Assembly (NCBI GenBank): GCA_014843695.1 | Contig: CM026401.1 | Span: 32,959,592-33,023,591 of the forward strand | Direction of reading: 5' to 3' | DNA from: Archivesica marissinica | Lineage: Eukaryota; Mollusca; Bivalvia; Venerida; Vesicomyidae | DNA: 64,000 nucleotides | Notes under the pieces: generated by a model | Seen by the model: the letters and a program-made list of their open reading frames with translations, nothing else | Told to the model about the DNA's origin: nothing | Database searches by the model: none | Made by a program: the position numbers and the translations under genes | Shown: positions 32,291-43,785 of the stretch, piece after piece | Position numbering within the stretch: the stretch's first letter is position 1 | How the letters are laid out: every line of letters begins with the position of its first letter

Positions 32291-33475
32291 ACATAATTAT
32301 ACGCTTTCAATGAGAGTGCTTAATATTATAATCTTGTTTCGAAAATGTTGTAAAGTAAATAATATTTATACAGTTGATTATTCTAACATTAACAATGAAG
32401 AACGATGTAAAAACACAAAAGTTAACCATAGTTTTTTCAAAAACAGAATTAGGCCGAACTCCAAATATATTTAGTTTCGTCACAGCAACCCAGATTTATG
32501 GAATAGTTTCCATCTTATTAATGTACATACACTGTACTAATCACTTATACATTGTTCTTAAAAAAATTAATATCTGTCAGGTCCACCCTCACAAATGCAT
32601 GTCCAAATTTGTTCACAATCATTCCAGTGTTCAAATTTATCAGATAGAAATGTAGAACTTTGATGTTAATAGAGTTTGTATATGTTATTTCTTGCAGATT
32701 CCCTGATGATATGGCTTTAATTGATGTACAGCAGGATTTTTATCGGAAGTGCCATATTATACAGAATACAGTTGGCTCAGTTGATGGTCTATTGATCTCT
32801 GATTGTGTGATAGCATGGCCAAGAAAATCAAGAGTGGACAACACTATTTCAACAGATCAGTTCATGCCTCTGTCAACACCACTTGATTTAAGGACACTAA
32901 TCTTAGCTGTCATATTTACAGTTTAGAAATCTTGAAAACTGATGAAAACTGATGAAAACTGAGCAACTATCCGGTGATACAAATGCATACTGTTTGGTAC
33001 TTTTCTTTTATAGACTATTAAGATTTCATTTTGACAAGCGGCACAGTTTTAAAAATTATGAAAGAAATTTAAGGTTTCCACAAATAAAGCAAACAATAGA
33101 TATATATATATATATATATATGTATGCCAAACAAGCAAAATTAGATGTGCATGAAAACACCCTGGTAATTATATGGTATTGAAGCCTGTGTACAAACAAG
33201 ATTGTCTATCATACTGTGTTCACTACAGATCTTCAATCTATATCTTGTGCAACTATGAAATCAGAAATGATGATGCAACAAAACACGAAAATAGATTCAC
33301 AGTAAATATAATTTGTTGTATCAGATTGCATAGGGTGTGACAGACAGACTTTGGTGTGAAAATGTAACTGCTTCAATATACTTCCCACTACACTGTAACA
33401 GAAGCTGTAACATTACACAAAGCAATCCGATACAATATATATGTTGATATACATAATACATGAATACCTGTGAGT

Positions 33476-33690
33476 GTTTCACGTTTATTTATCATAGTTA
33501 CCAGTTGCCCATTTTAGCGACACCTACTGAAGAGATTAGTTATATTAGATTTGGAGGATAGTGCAATGATGTCTCCTCCAGTTCTTTTATTTGCATTGTG
33601 TAAAGCACCGGCACAAGACCTCTGTTTAAATTCTCATCTGAAAGACTTATGATTTTAGTATGGTATAGCGGGGTCTCGAACGGGGTAAAA
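33476..33690 (-). mobile_element. S1 SINE, copy G (diverged)
   Basis: Recognisable S1 tail and body in reverse orientation, with many substitutions and a missing segment near 33568 where GATACAGACAGAGACCCAT is reduced. It lies inside the Harbinger element and is therefore younger than that insertion. Confidence 0.75.
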
Positions 33691-34490
33691 AGCCCATGTG
33701 ATCTAGTTTTTTATTGTTTTTTCTTTCTTGTTCCTACGATATAATTATAAGAGGATATGTGTTTGTTTCAGTGTATGATCGAATAATATTTCACCAAATG
33801 AACATTGAAAGCATTATTACAAAGTGTGAAGCTAGTCACGAGTGGTATTAATAGCTTTCTATGTTTTTGAGTAAAGTATTTTATTCGATCATTCACTTAA
33901 CAAACAAATTTTCTTTTGGCTGAAGTGTTTTTATGATAGAAAATGATGCAACTGTGCCATGGGCTAAATCGTACTTAGACAACAATATGTGACGTAATAA
34001 ATGACTTTGCTCGAGTCCTTAAACGTACGTGCTGCCAACATTTCAACAAACGCATTCTTTGTACCACAAATTCAAAGCATTGTTACTTTTAGCTTCCTAC
34101 TTAATCCTTTTCATTATGTATGTTGTTGTATGTTATATGTGTTTTATGGTTTGCAATACATATTGTTTAAACCAATTCATCTTGGCAATTCTATGATAAT
34201 TCTATTCCATATATGCGAGGATTAAAAACTGCATTACCCATATTATCAGTAATGTTACAAGTGTCAATATGTATCTCTATATGTATTATAAAATTATATT
34301 GGGGTATATTTGCAGTGATATTATAAATAATGAAATTTAGAATAGTTCCGTTGTTTTATTTCTACTTCCTAACATCCATGATTGTGCTGGTTATAATTAG
34401 TTTCAATATAACTTACCGACCAAGTTAACTTGACAACAATTTGGTAGTTAAAGCGACCATTTATCATCGTCTTTGATCTATTGTGTTTTT

Positions 34491-34975
34491 GAGCTTAATT
34501 ATCGTCGCTACCGGTTGCCCATATGAGCGACGCCTCTTGAAGAGATTAGTCATTTTAGATGTTTGAGGATATTGCAGTGATAGAGACGGAGTATGTGGTT
34601 GATTGGTTAATGTTGTTGACTTCGAATCACTTGCCTCTCACAGCTGATGTTTAGACTCTCACCAGGGGTGTCGGATTATTTCGTGAAAGGAAACTATTCG
34701 GAATGTTTGTGGTTCTACCCAGGCAGGTGACCTTTCACACTTGACATACTGTATGGAGGGGCGCCCAGGATCTTCTTCCACCAATAATAGTTGGAAAGTC
34801 ACCATATTTCTTGAGCTGTTGGTGATACATTAAACCCCAAAAACAAACAGAGACCCATGCCAGAGTATTATCTGGTTTTTTTTACGTGAACGGTGTTATT
34901 CACGGACTTAAAGACTGATGATCGAACCTTGGATCTACAGACCAATGTGTTCACCACTGAACTATTGACCCTGTA
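34491..34975 (-). mobile_element. S1 SINE, copy H, split by an S4 SINE
   Basis: The tail and body (34491-34587) and the rest with the tRNA-like head (34855-34975) are contiguous S1 sequence separated by a 261-bp insert. AGAGAC is present at both joins (34582-34587, 34849-34854). Confidence 0.8.
34588..34848 (+). mobile_element. tRNA-derived SINE, family S4, copy 1 (nested in S1-H)
   Basis: The head has GGTTGATTGGTTAATGTTGT and TGACTTCGAATCACTTGCC; the body contains TTCCACCAATAATAGTTGGA; the tail ends GAGCTGTTGGTGATACATTA and AACCCCAAAAACAAACA. Related copies are at 52775-52930, 62410-62620 and 62645-62890. Confidence 0.8.
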
Positions 34976-36054
34976 TGTATTTGATCCATTAATCTCATCA
35001 CACAGATATATACGACTAATGTATGACCAGTCTATGACAGCTTGTACATTTGTATATTATATATGCTAGAATCGCCGTTATAAAAAGACATGCTGATACA
35101 AAAGTGTGTATTAATGAATGGAGTCTATTCAGTATTTACATCACTAGATATTATGGTAACATGTAAATACCGTAGGCCCTATTCAATTGCCTCAACATTA
35201 TTTACAGACACAAATCTGGAACATACCCTTGAAAATGAAATAATATTTAACAACATAATCCTATTAGCAAAGAAGTTTTGGGGTGGGAGCACTGTTTTGC
35301 ATTTACGCAAAAACGATGTATAAGTTATTTAAAGTATAATAAAAAAGTCTGAAATGTTTAACAATTCAATATATGAAAACAACGTATCAGATTTAAAATA
35401 TTGTTGCACGATGGAATCATACCAGTTATACTGAAATAGATTATACATGCACAGTACCAAGGAAGATTTAGTGGGGCCGTGTTTTCCGTTCCAATACCGG
35501 CGTGTTAAAACATCTCTTCTACGGATTTGACCAACTACGTCGTATTGGATTTAATATATATTGCATGTCTGGAGAGGCCTGTGCGTAAGGTTTAATTCAA
35601 TATAAGAAATATTAACATATTCCAAGATATAAAGAAGTTATGAATAATATATACAGGGGCGCCGTGTTTTAAACATGTCCGATGTTGACATTTGCGCGCG
35701 AAGATGTGTGCACCGGAAGTTTACATTTCGGACTGTGTCACTGTTTTTAAGGTCGTACGACGAAAGAAAATCTTAGCTGCGACCGAAGACTTACGACCGT
35801 GTTGATAAAACGGTCGTACGATTGTGGCAGGAAACGTCGCAAGTAGCGGTCTTAAGATAAGACCGACTTGCGACCGACGTTGTTGATAAAACGGGGCCCT
35901 GATTCTGTATGTGGTATATGCATAAACGTGCGATTTATATAGCATCGGTTATTTGTAGCAAATTTAGTACTGCTTTCCTTTGATATTCAAATTAACTTAC
36001 ACAATTAACGACAACAAAAACAAAACAAAAGTTGCCGACATACTTACGTCTAAC

Positions 36055-36146
36055 CACAGGCACCAGACACAAAAAAAGTAAACATTACTTACTATATGAC
36101 CATAGGCCAAAAAAACAATTTTTATTTTTTGTGTCTGGTGCCTGTG
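36055..36146. mobile_element. 92-bp hAT-type micro-MITE
   Basis: CGTCTAAC is duplicated at 36047-36054 and 36147-36154 (8 bp). The ends CACAGGCACCAGACACAAAA and TTTTGTGTCTGGTGCCTGTG are perfect inverted repeats that occupy almost half of the element. It lies in the right flank of the hAT-like element. Confidence 0.9.
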
Positions 36147-36549
36147 CGTCTAACAGTCATGTAAAGCTTTTCAATTTGGTAGCATAATTTTCGTCTACAA
36201 AGGATTTGGACAACAATGTAATGTCGCCCTGCTCTTAATTATCACCTGCTCAATATAATAAGCATTCATAGTGTGTCCCGTGTTTGCACACTAATCAAAC
36301 ATTATGCCCTGTTAAATAAACAAACAACACGCTTGTATGATTCTCCAGTCCGAGATATTAGTCATTCGCGACACGATTTCACCTTGACCTGAGTAATTTT
36401 CCACAAATAGACTCGGGGTAATTTCAAATTTTCGGATATTTTACAGATTTTCGCCGTTTTTTATAATTTTCGCCAAACTGAGTTTTTATTAGCCAATTTT
36501 GCAATATTGTAGCCATTGGCAAGGCTGGCGATTGGCAGTGCGGGCCCTG

Positions 36550-36796
36550 CTGTGATGTATGATGTATCTAGAGTAGTTACTGTGATGTATGTTGTATCTA
36601 GAGTAGCTACTGTGATGGATGTTGTATCTAGAGTAGTTACTGTGATGTATGTTGTATCTAGAGAAGTCATGGTGATGTATGTTGTATCTAGAGAAGTCAC
36701 GGTGATGTATGCTGTATCTAGAGAAGTCACGGTGATGTATGTTGTATCTAGAGAAGTCACGGTGATGTATGTTGTATCTAGAGTAGTCACTGTGAT
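36550..36796. repeat. 30-bp tandem array (right part)
   Basis: Eight further monomers of the array at 28314-29835, starting at the duplicated CTGTG. Variants GAGAAGTCACGGTG distinguish this end from the left part. Confidence 0.93.
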
Positions 36797-37224
36797 CACA
36801 GCCTTCACTGGACAGTATGTTGGGTAAGATGTCTGACAAACTGTATTCACCATACCTTGAGGGGTAAAGGCCTGGTTTTAGTTGAACTTGTATAAATGAT
36901 GATACAGTGAACAGTTTCTGAGGCTAAACAGTTTATCACAAGATTAATTATGCTACAAAATTAGAGCTATTACTGAAGGTGATTCATGCAACAACAACAT
37001 GTTGTTCTGGTTGTATTAAGACTGAGTAATAATATAAGCGGACATATTAGTTAGTTTTTTAGTCATGTTGAACCAAGGTCATATGGCGTTTTTCCAGTTT
37101 TCATTGGTGGAGAAACTTGATTGATCTTACAGTAATTCAAGGCTGGGCAAGCAACTTGGAGTTGGAACAGGCAACTCATTTAAGTCAACGACATAACCGC
37201 TTGGCCACGAAGGCTCTAAGCATA
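36797..37224. other. Spacer with S3 SINE head fragment
   Basis: About 430 bases without a gene. TTTAAGTCAACGACATAACC plus GCTTGGCCACGAAGGC (37178-37214) resembles the reverse-oriented head of S3. The rest is not recognised. Confidence 0.45.
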
Positions 37225-38106
37225 ATATGCCACGGAGGATCAAAGCATAATACAATGATGGAGGATCAAAGCTTAATACAATTATGGAGGATCAAAGCTT
37301 AATACATTGATGGAGGATCAAAGCATAATACAGTGATGGAGGATCAACGCATAATACATTGATGGAGGATCAAAGCATAATAAAATGATGGAGGATCAAA
37401 GCATAATACAATGATGGAGGATCAAACTACAATACAAATGATGGAGGATCAAAGCTTAATACAATTATGGAGGATCAAAGCTTAATACATTGATGGATGA
37501 TCAAAGCATAATACATTGATGGAGGATCAAAGCATAATAAAATGATGGAGGATCAAAGTATAATACAATGATGGAGGATCAAACTACAATACAAATGATG
37601 GAGGATCAAACCTCAATATAAACATGGAGGATCAAAGCATAATACAGTGATGGAGGATCAAACCGCAATACAAAATGATGGTGGATCAAACCACAATACA
37701 AATGATGGAGGATCAAACCACAATACAAATGATGGAGGATCAAACCACAATACAAACATGGAGGATCAAAGCATAATACAGTGATGGAGAATCAACCTGC
37801 AATTCAAACACAGAGGATCAAACCAAAATACAAATACAGAGGATCAAACCGCAATACAACCATTGAGGATCAAACCGTAATACAAACATGGAGGATCAAA
37901 GCATAATACAGTGATGGAGAATCAAACTGCAATTCTAACACAGAGGATCAAACCAAAATACAAACACAGAGGATCAAACCGCAATACAAACATGGAGGGT
38001 CAAACCGCAATACAAACATGGAGGATCAAACCGCAATACAAACATGGAGGATCAAACTGCAATACAAACATGGAGGATCAAAGCATAACACAAACATGGA
38101 AGTTAC
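37225..38106. repeat. Diverged tandem array, about 26-bp monomer
   Basis: About 34 copies of ATGGAGGATCAAAGCATAAT followed by ACAATG. Later copies drift to CAAACCGCAATACAAAC and ACAGAGGATCAAACC. A block of several monomers is repeated (37250-37430 versus 37440-37610). Confidence 0.92.
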
Positions 38107-38237
38107 AGCCCGGACAGGAAATATTGTACCTATATTTCCCATTTAACCCCAAAGTGTGACCTTGACCGATAAGCTACGGATGTCGTTCTTGTGTACGATA
38201 CATCATCTATATATGTCGAACATTTGTGGCAGATTAG

Positions 38238-38421
38238 TTTTGAAATGCCTTAAAAGGAATGTGCACACAACATAGATCCAGATTAGCCGCGTCCAATCTA
38301 TGTTTTTTGCTATTCAGCCGAGTGTTTTAGCTCCACTATCCAAATAGCAAACAGCATCGAACATCAGATGGTTTCTGTGCCTTTGCAAAAATGAATATAC
38401 TCGTTTATAGCACAGTAAGGG
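38238..38421 (-). mobile_element. P2 MITE, copy 3 (5' part eroded)
   Basis: Inverted relative to copy 1: CAACATAGATCCAGATTAGC, GAGTGTTTTAGCTCCACTAT and ATGAATATACTCGTTT, ending CAGTAAGGG followed by TTAA (38422-38425). Confidence 0.6.
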
Positions 38422-38535
38422 TTAAAGGATTTGTGTATAAGCTTGAGTGCAGACTTTCAGAGGACCAATCCTGTGACACTCCAGAATGACAAACCTACAT
38501 TTTAGTAGTCAGATTGTTTACGGCGTAATTTTGTT

Positions 38536-41500
38536 TTAACTCTTTCCCTCATAGAAGCACATCTTGACACCATTACCAATATGACATGCATTAACCCTTT
38601 CCCCCATAGAAGCACATCTTGACACCATTACCAATATGACATGCATTAACCCTTTCCCTCATAGAAGCACATCTTGACACCATTACCAATATGACATGCA
38701 TTAACCCTTTCCCTCATAGAAGCACATCTTGACACTATTACCAATATGACATGAATTAACCCTTTCCCTCATAGAAACACCTCTTGACGCCATTACCAAT
38801 ATGACATGCATTAACTTTTTCCCTCATAGAAGCACATCTAGACACCATTACCAATACGACATGCATTAACCCTTTCCCTCATAGAAGCACATCTTGATGC
38901 CATTACCAATATGACATGCATTAACCCTTTCCCTCATAGAAGCACATCTTGGCACCATTACCAATATGACATGCATTAACCCTTTCCCTTATAGAAGCAC
39001 ATCTTGACACCATTACCAATATGACATGCATTAACCCTTTCCCTCATAGAAGCACCTCTTGACGCTATTACCAATACGACATGCATTAACTCTTTCCCTC
39101 ATAGAAGCACATCTTGACACCATTACCAAGACGACATACATTAACCCTTTCCCTCATAGAAGCACCTCTTGACGCCATTACCAATACAATATGCATTAAC
39201 TCTTTCCCTCATAGAAGCACATCTTGACACCATTACCAATATGACATGCATTAACCCTTTTCCTCATATAAGCACATCTTGGCACCATTACCAATATGAC
39301 ATGTATTAACCCTTTCCCTCATAAAAGCACATCTTGACACCATTACCAATACGACATGCATTAAACCTTTCCCTCATAGAAGCACATCTTGACGCCATTA
39401 CCAATACGACATGCATTAACCCTTTCCCTCATAGAAGCACATATTGACACCATTACCAATATGACATGCATTAACCCTTTCCCTCATAGAAGCACCTCTT
39501 GACGCCATTACCAATACGACATGCATGAACTCTTTCCCTCATAGAAGCACATCTTGACACCATTACCAATATGACATGCATTAACCCTTTCCCTCATAGA
39601 AGCACATCTTGACACTATTACCAATATGACATGAATTAACCCTTTCCCTCATAGAAACACCTCTTGACGCCATTACCAATATGACATGCATTAACTTTTT
39701 CCCTCATAGAAGCACATCTAGACACCATTACCAATACGACATGCATTAACCCTTTCCCTCATAGAAGCACATCTTGATGCCATTACCAATATGACATGCA
39801 TTAACCCTTTCCCTCATAGAAGCACATCTTGGCACCATTACCAATATGACATGCATTAACCCTTTCCCTTATAGAAGCACATCTTGACACCATTACCAAT
39901 ATGACATGCATTAACCCTTTCCCTCATAGAAGCACCTCTTGACGCCATTACCAATACGACATGCATTAACTCTTTCCCTCATAGAAGCACATCTTGACAC
40001 CATTACCAAGACGACATACATTAACCCTTTCCCTCATAGAAGCACCTCTTGACGCCATTACCAATACAATATGCATTAACTCTTTCCCTCATAGAAGCAC
40101 ATCTTGACACCATTACCAATATGACATGCATTAACCCTTTTCCTCATATAAGCACATCTTGGCACCATTACCAATATGACATGTATTAACCCTTTCCCTC
40201 ATAAAAGCACATCTTGACACCATTACCAATACGACATGCATTAAACCTTTCCCTCATAGAAGCACATCTTGACGCCATTACCAATACGACATGCATTAAC
40301 CCTTTCCCTCATAGAAGCACATATTGACACCATTACCAATATGACATGCATTAACCCTTTCCCTCATAGAAGCACCTCTTGACGCCATTACCAATACGAC
40401 ATGCATGAACTCTTTCCCTCATAGAAGCACATCTTGACACCATTACCAATATGACATGCATTAACCCTTTCCCCCATAGAAGCACATCTTGACACCATTA
40501 CCAATATGACATGCATTAACCCTTTCCCTCATAGAAGCACATCTTGACACCATTACCAATATGACATGCATTAACCCTTTCCCTCATAGAAGCACATCTT
40601 GACACTATTACCAATATGACATGAATTAACCCTTTCCCTCATAGAAACACCTCTTGACGCCATTACCAATACGACATGCATTAAATTTTTCCCTCATAGA
40701 AGCACATCTAGACACCATTACCAATACGACATGCATTAACCCTTTCCCTCATAGAAGCACATCTTGATGCCATTACCAATATGACATGCATTAACCCTTT
40801 CCCTCATAGAAGCACATCTTGGCACCATTACCAATATGACATGCATTAACCCTTTCCCTCATAGAAGCACATCTTGACACCATTACCAATATGACATGCA
40901 TTAACCCTTTCCCTCATAGAAGCACCTCTTGACGCCATTACCAATACGACATGCATTAACTCTTTACCTCATAGAAGCACATCTTGACACCATTACCAAG
41001 ACGACATACATTAACCCATTCCCTCATAGAAGCACCTCTTGACGCCATTACCAATACAATATGCATTAACCCTTTCCCTCATAGAAGCACATCTTGACAC
41101 CATTACCAATATGACATGCATTAACCCTTTCCCTCATATAAGCACATCTTGGCACCATTACCAATATGACATGTATTAACCCTTTCCCTCATAGAAGCAC
41201 ATCTTGACACCATTACCAATACGACATGCATTAACCCTTTCCCTCATAGAAGCACATCTTGACGCCATTACCAATACGACATGCATTAACCCTTTCCCTC
41301 ATAGAAGCACATATTGACACCATTACCAATATGACATGCATTAACCCTTTCCCTCATAGAAGCACACCTTGACACCATTACCAATATGACATGCATTAAC
41401 CCTTTCCCTCATAGAAGCACATCTTGACACCATTACCAATATGACATGCATTAACCCTTTCCCTCATAGAAGCACCTCTTGACGCCATTACCAATACGAC

Positions 41501-41942
41501 ATGCATTAGCTCTTTCCCTCATAGAAGCACATCTTGACACCATTACCAATACGACATACATTAACCCTTTCCCTCATAGAAGCACACCTTGACACCATTA
41601 CCAACATGACATGCATTAACCCTTTCCCTCATAGAAGCACATCTTGACACCATTACCAATATGACATGCATTAACCCTTTCCCTCATAGAAGCACCTCTT
41701 GACGCCATTACCAATACGACATGCATTAGCTCTTTCCCTCATAGAAGCACATCTTGAAACCATTACCAATACGACATACATTAACCCTTTCCCTCATAGA
41801 AGCACACCTTGACACCATTACCAATATGACATGCATTAACCCTTTCCCTCATAGAAGCACATCTTGACACCATTACCAATACAATATGCATTAACTCTTT
41901 CCCTCATAGAAGCACATCTTGACGCCATTACCAATACAACAT
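38536..41942. repeat. Tandem array, 55-bp monomer, with higher-order repeats
   Basis: About 62 copies of TTAACCCTTTCCCTCATAGA followed by AGCACATCTTGACACCATTA and CCAATATGACATGCA. The diagnostic variant TTAACTTTTT or TTAAATTTTT occurs at 38811, 39691 and 40681, i.e. 880 (16 monomers) and 990 (18 monomers) bases apart, with matching neighbours between. Near the right end AGCACACC variants recur every 220 bp (4 monomers). Confidence 0.97.
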
Positions 41943-41992
41943 CGACAATGTAGTAGCCAAACCAATGTTCATAATAAAGGTCAGGATCTCGT

Positions 41993-42352
41993 GTAGTCCC
42001 AGTAATATCTATGGAGGTGGGATTGATATGGTGATTACTTATCCACTGCATGATAGCTAAATGGCTGTCGTTTGTATGTAGATATAATAGTATATTAACC
42101 TAAATCTCTATGTAGTCCCAGTATTATCTATGGAGGTGGGATAGATATGGCGACTACTTATCCACTGCATGATAGCTAAATGGCTGTCGTTTGTATGTAG
42201 ATATAATAGTATATTAACCTAAATCTCTATGAAGTCCCAGTAATATCTATGGAGGTGGGATAGATATGGCGACTACTTATCCACTGCATGATAGCTAAAT
42301 GGCTGTCGTTTGTATGTAGATATAATAGTATATTAACATAAATGTCTATGAA
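41993..42352. repeat. Three tandem copies of a 119-bp unit
   Basis: Starts at 41993, 42112 and 42231 with G(T/A)AGTCCCAGTAATATCTAT; the units are over 95% alike by eye. It follows the 55-bp array after only about 50 bases. Confidence 0.93.
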
Positions 42353-42741
42353 GGAAAGGGATAGTACCGCGAAAAACCGCATTACCCTGTATCATGTATT
42401 GCTTCACATATAATACCCACATCAATACTTTCCCTTGAAATGAGGTGGTCTGTTGGATAATGTTCTGAAGAATGACCCATGATCCTCCGTGGACATGTTT
42501 ATATTGCTGTCCTATCTACGACTACATAGATGGGCGGCGCAACACAATCTGGTGTTTGCTTAATGGTGCTTATTGAAGTCATGGGATTAATAAGGTATTG
42601 TGTATTATCCAGATGCACTCCCTGCACGGGAAGGTGTTGATACTGAAAATACCCTTCGAAATAGTTCCTTCAAATTACTCCCTGGAAAAACAGTTCTGAA
42701 AACACTTCCTTGAACAAAGCCTTAGAAGGAAATGCTGATAT
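42353..42741. other. Stretch with no supported feature
   Basis: About 390 bases, apparently unique. No exon with good splice sites and open frame was found on either strand. Confidence 0.4.
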
Positions 42742-42958
42742 GGACGTCGCGGTAGCGAGTTCGCTTCAGGTGTGAAATGCCCGGCGTTCGAGCCCCGCTG
42801 GAGCCGTTACGCGTGTGCTCTTAGGCAAGACATTTATATTCCACATTGCCTCTTCTCTCTCCCTCGTGGCGATGGATACGATCAGGAATGAGGTCTCGAG
42901 AGTGATTAATATAAGTTGTAAGAACTTGCTTCGCAATCGAGCTAAAATATATTTAAAT
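42742..42958 (+). mobile_element. tRNA-derived SINE, family S2, copy f
   Basis: The only nearly complete plus-oriented S2 copy: head GGTAGCGAGTTCGCTTCAGG, B box GTTCGAGCCCC, body CTCTTCTCTCTCCCTCGTGG, tail CGCAATCGAGCTAAAATATA. Confidence 0.88.
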
Positions 42959-43036
42959 ACACAGAAAATATCTGATGTTCTGATAATATTCCCTCCCAAC
43001 CCTGGACATCTGGTTTTTAAAACACTCACACCTGGT

Positions 43037-43679
43037 CAAAAAACAAACAACCCTTCATTGGGGGTGTGTATATTGTCTAGAACAACCAAAAACAAACAAC
43101 CCTTCATTGGGGGTGTGTATATTGTCTAGAACAGCCAAAAACAAACAACCCTTCATTGGGGGTGTGTATATTGTCTAGAACAACCAAAAACAAACAACCC
43201 TTCATTGGGGGTGTGTATATTGTCTAGAACAGCCAAACACAAACAATCCTTCATTGGGGGGTGTGTATATTGTCTAGAACAGCCAAAAACAAACAACCCT
43301 TCATTGGGGGTGTGTATATTGTCTAGAACAGCCAAAAACAAACAATCCTTCATTGGGGGTGTGTATATTGTCTAGAACAGCCAAAAACAAACATTCCTTC
43401 ATTGGGGATGTGTATATTGTCTAGAACAGCCAAAAACAAACAACCCTTCATTTGGGGGCATATATTGTCTAGAACAGCCAAAAACAAACAATCCTTCATT
43501 GGGGGTGTTTATATTGTCTAGAACAGCCAAAAACAAACAATCCTTCATTGGGGGTGTGTATATTGACTAGAACAGCCAAAAACAAACAACCATTCATTGG
43601 GGGTGTGTATATTGTCTTAGAACAGCCAAAAACAAGCAATCCTTCATTGGGGGTGTGTATATTGTCTAGAACAACCAAA
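43037..43679. repeat. Tandem array, 49-bp monomer
   Basis: About 13 copies of AAAAACAAACAACCCTTCAT followed by TGGGGGTGTGTATATTGTCTAGAACAGCC. G-run length varies from 4 to 6. Confidence 0.95.
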
Positions 43680-43785
43680 TGATGAGAATGAAAGAGCAAG
43701 TAGAAGATCCTTGATTAAGGCGAAGCCGTCCTGCATTCACAGGAATCTAAAATAAGTGGTCAGTATTGACCCACAACAACTTGTA

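Larger units (their letters stand above)
30918..32880 (+). pseudogene. Decayed PIF/Harbinger transposase gene (three exons)
   Basis: Exon 1 (30918-31123) starts MAAESAESVHQRRDAR; after a frameshift it gives ILSRYRRTRLWIVLLDDMV and after another NHSHSIPGLT, where the next codon is TAG in place of the expected Gln. A donor GTAAAG follows. Exon 2 (32019-32091) lies between TTCATTTCAG and GTAGGT and gives LSKGDVLSKVADFHGIN in a shifted frame. Exon 3 (from 32698, after TTTCTTGCAG) gives FPDDMALIDVQQDFYRK and NTVGSVDGLLI, the block that in HARBI1-type nucleases carries the first catalytic Asp (VGxxDGTHI); QHYFNRSVHASVN follows in another frame. Thr and His of DGTH are changed. With two or more frameshifts and a nonsense codon it cannot encode an active enzyme. 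Confidence 0.78.
30726..35898 (+). mobile_element. PIF/Harbinger-like DNA transposon, 5173 bp
   Basis: The ends GGCCCCGTTTTATCAAC and GTTGATAAAACGGGGCC are perfect inverted repeats, flanked by CTG on both sides (30723-30725 and 35899-35901). Further inside, GTCGTAAGTC/GTCGTAACG-type blocks also recur in inverted form near both ends (30740-30860 and 35745-35870). A decayed three-exon transposase gene of Harbinger type lies at 30918-32880. The 3-bp duplication fits the superfamily, though TWA rather than CTG is the usual target. The right half (about 33-35.7 kb) holds SINEs and AT-rich DNA with no second gene recognised. Confidence 0.85.
29836..36549 (-). mobile_element. hAT-like DNA transposon, 6714 bp including nested insertions
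   Basis: The left end CAGGGCCTGCTCTG and the reverse complement of the right end, CAGGGCCCGCACTG, form imperfect 14-bp inverted repeats. CTGTG is duplicated at 29831-29835 and 36550-36554, and the satellite continues across with no lost bases. CAG...CTG ends fit hAT elements. The 5-bp duplication is shorter than the usual 8 but is, to my knowledge, reported for one hAT group. A zinc-finger transposase remnant (30142-30357, minus) supports hAT. Most of its length is later insertions. Confidence 0.75.

Noticed and set aside
43690..43740. Possible minus-strand exon after TATTTTAG
   Set aside because: The frames contain a stop or lack a donor, and GAAGCCGTCCTGCATTCACA looks like part of a dispersed repeat.
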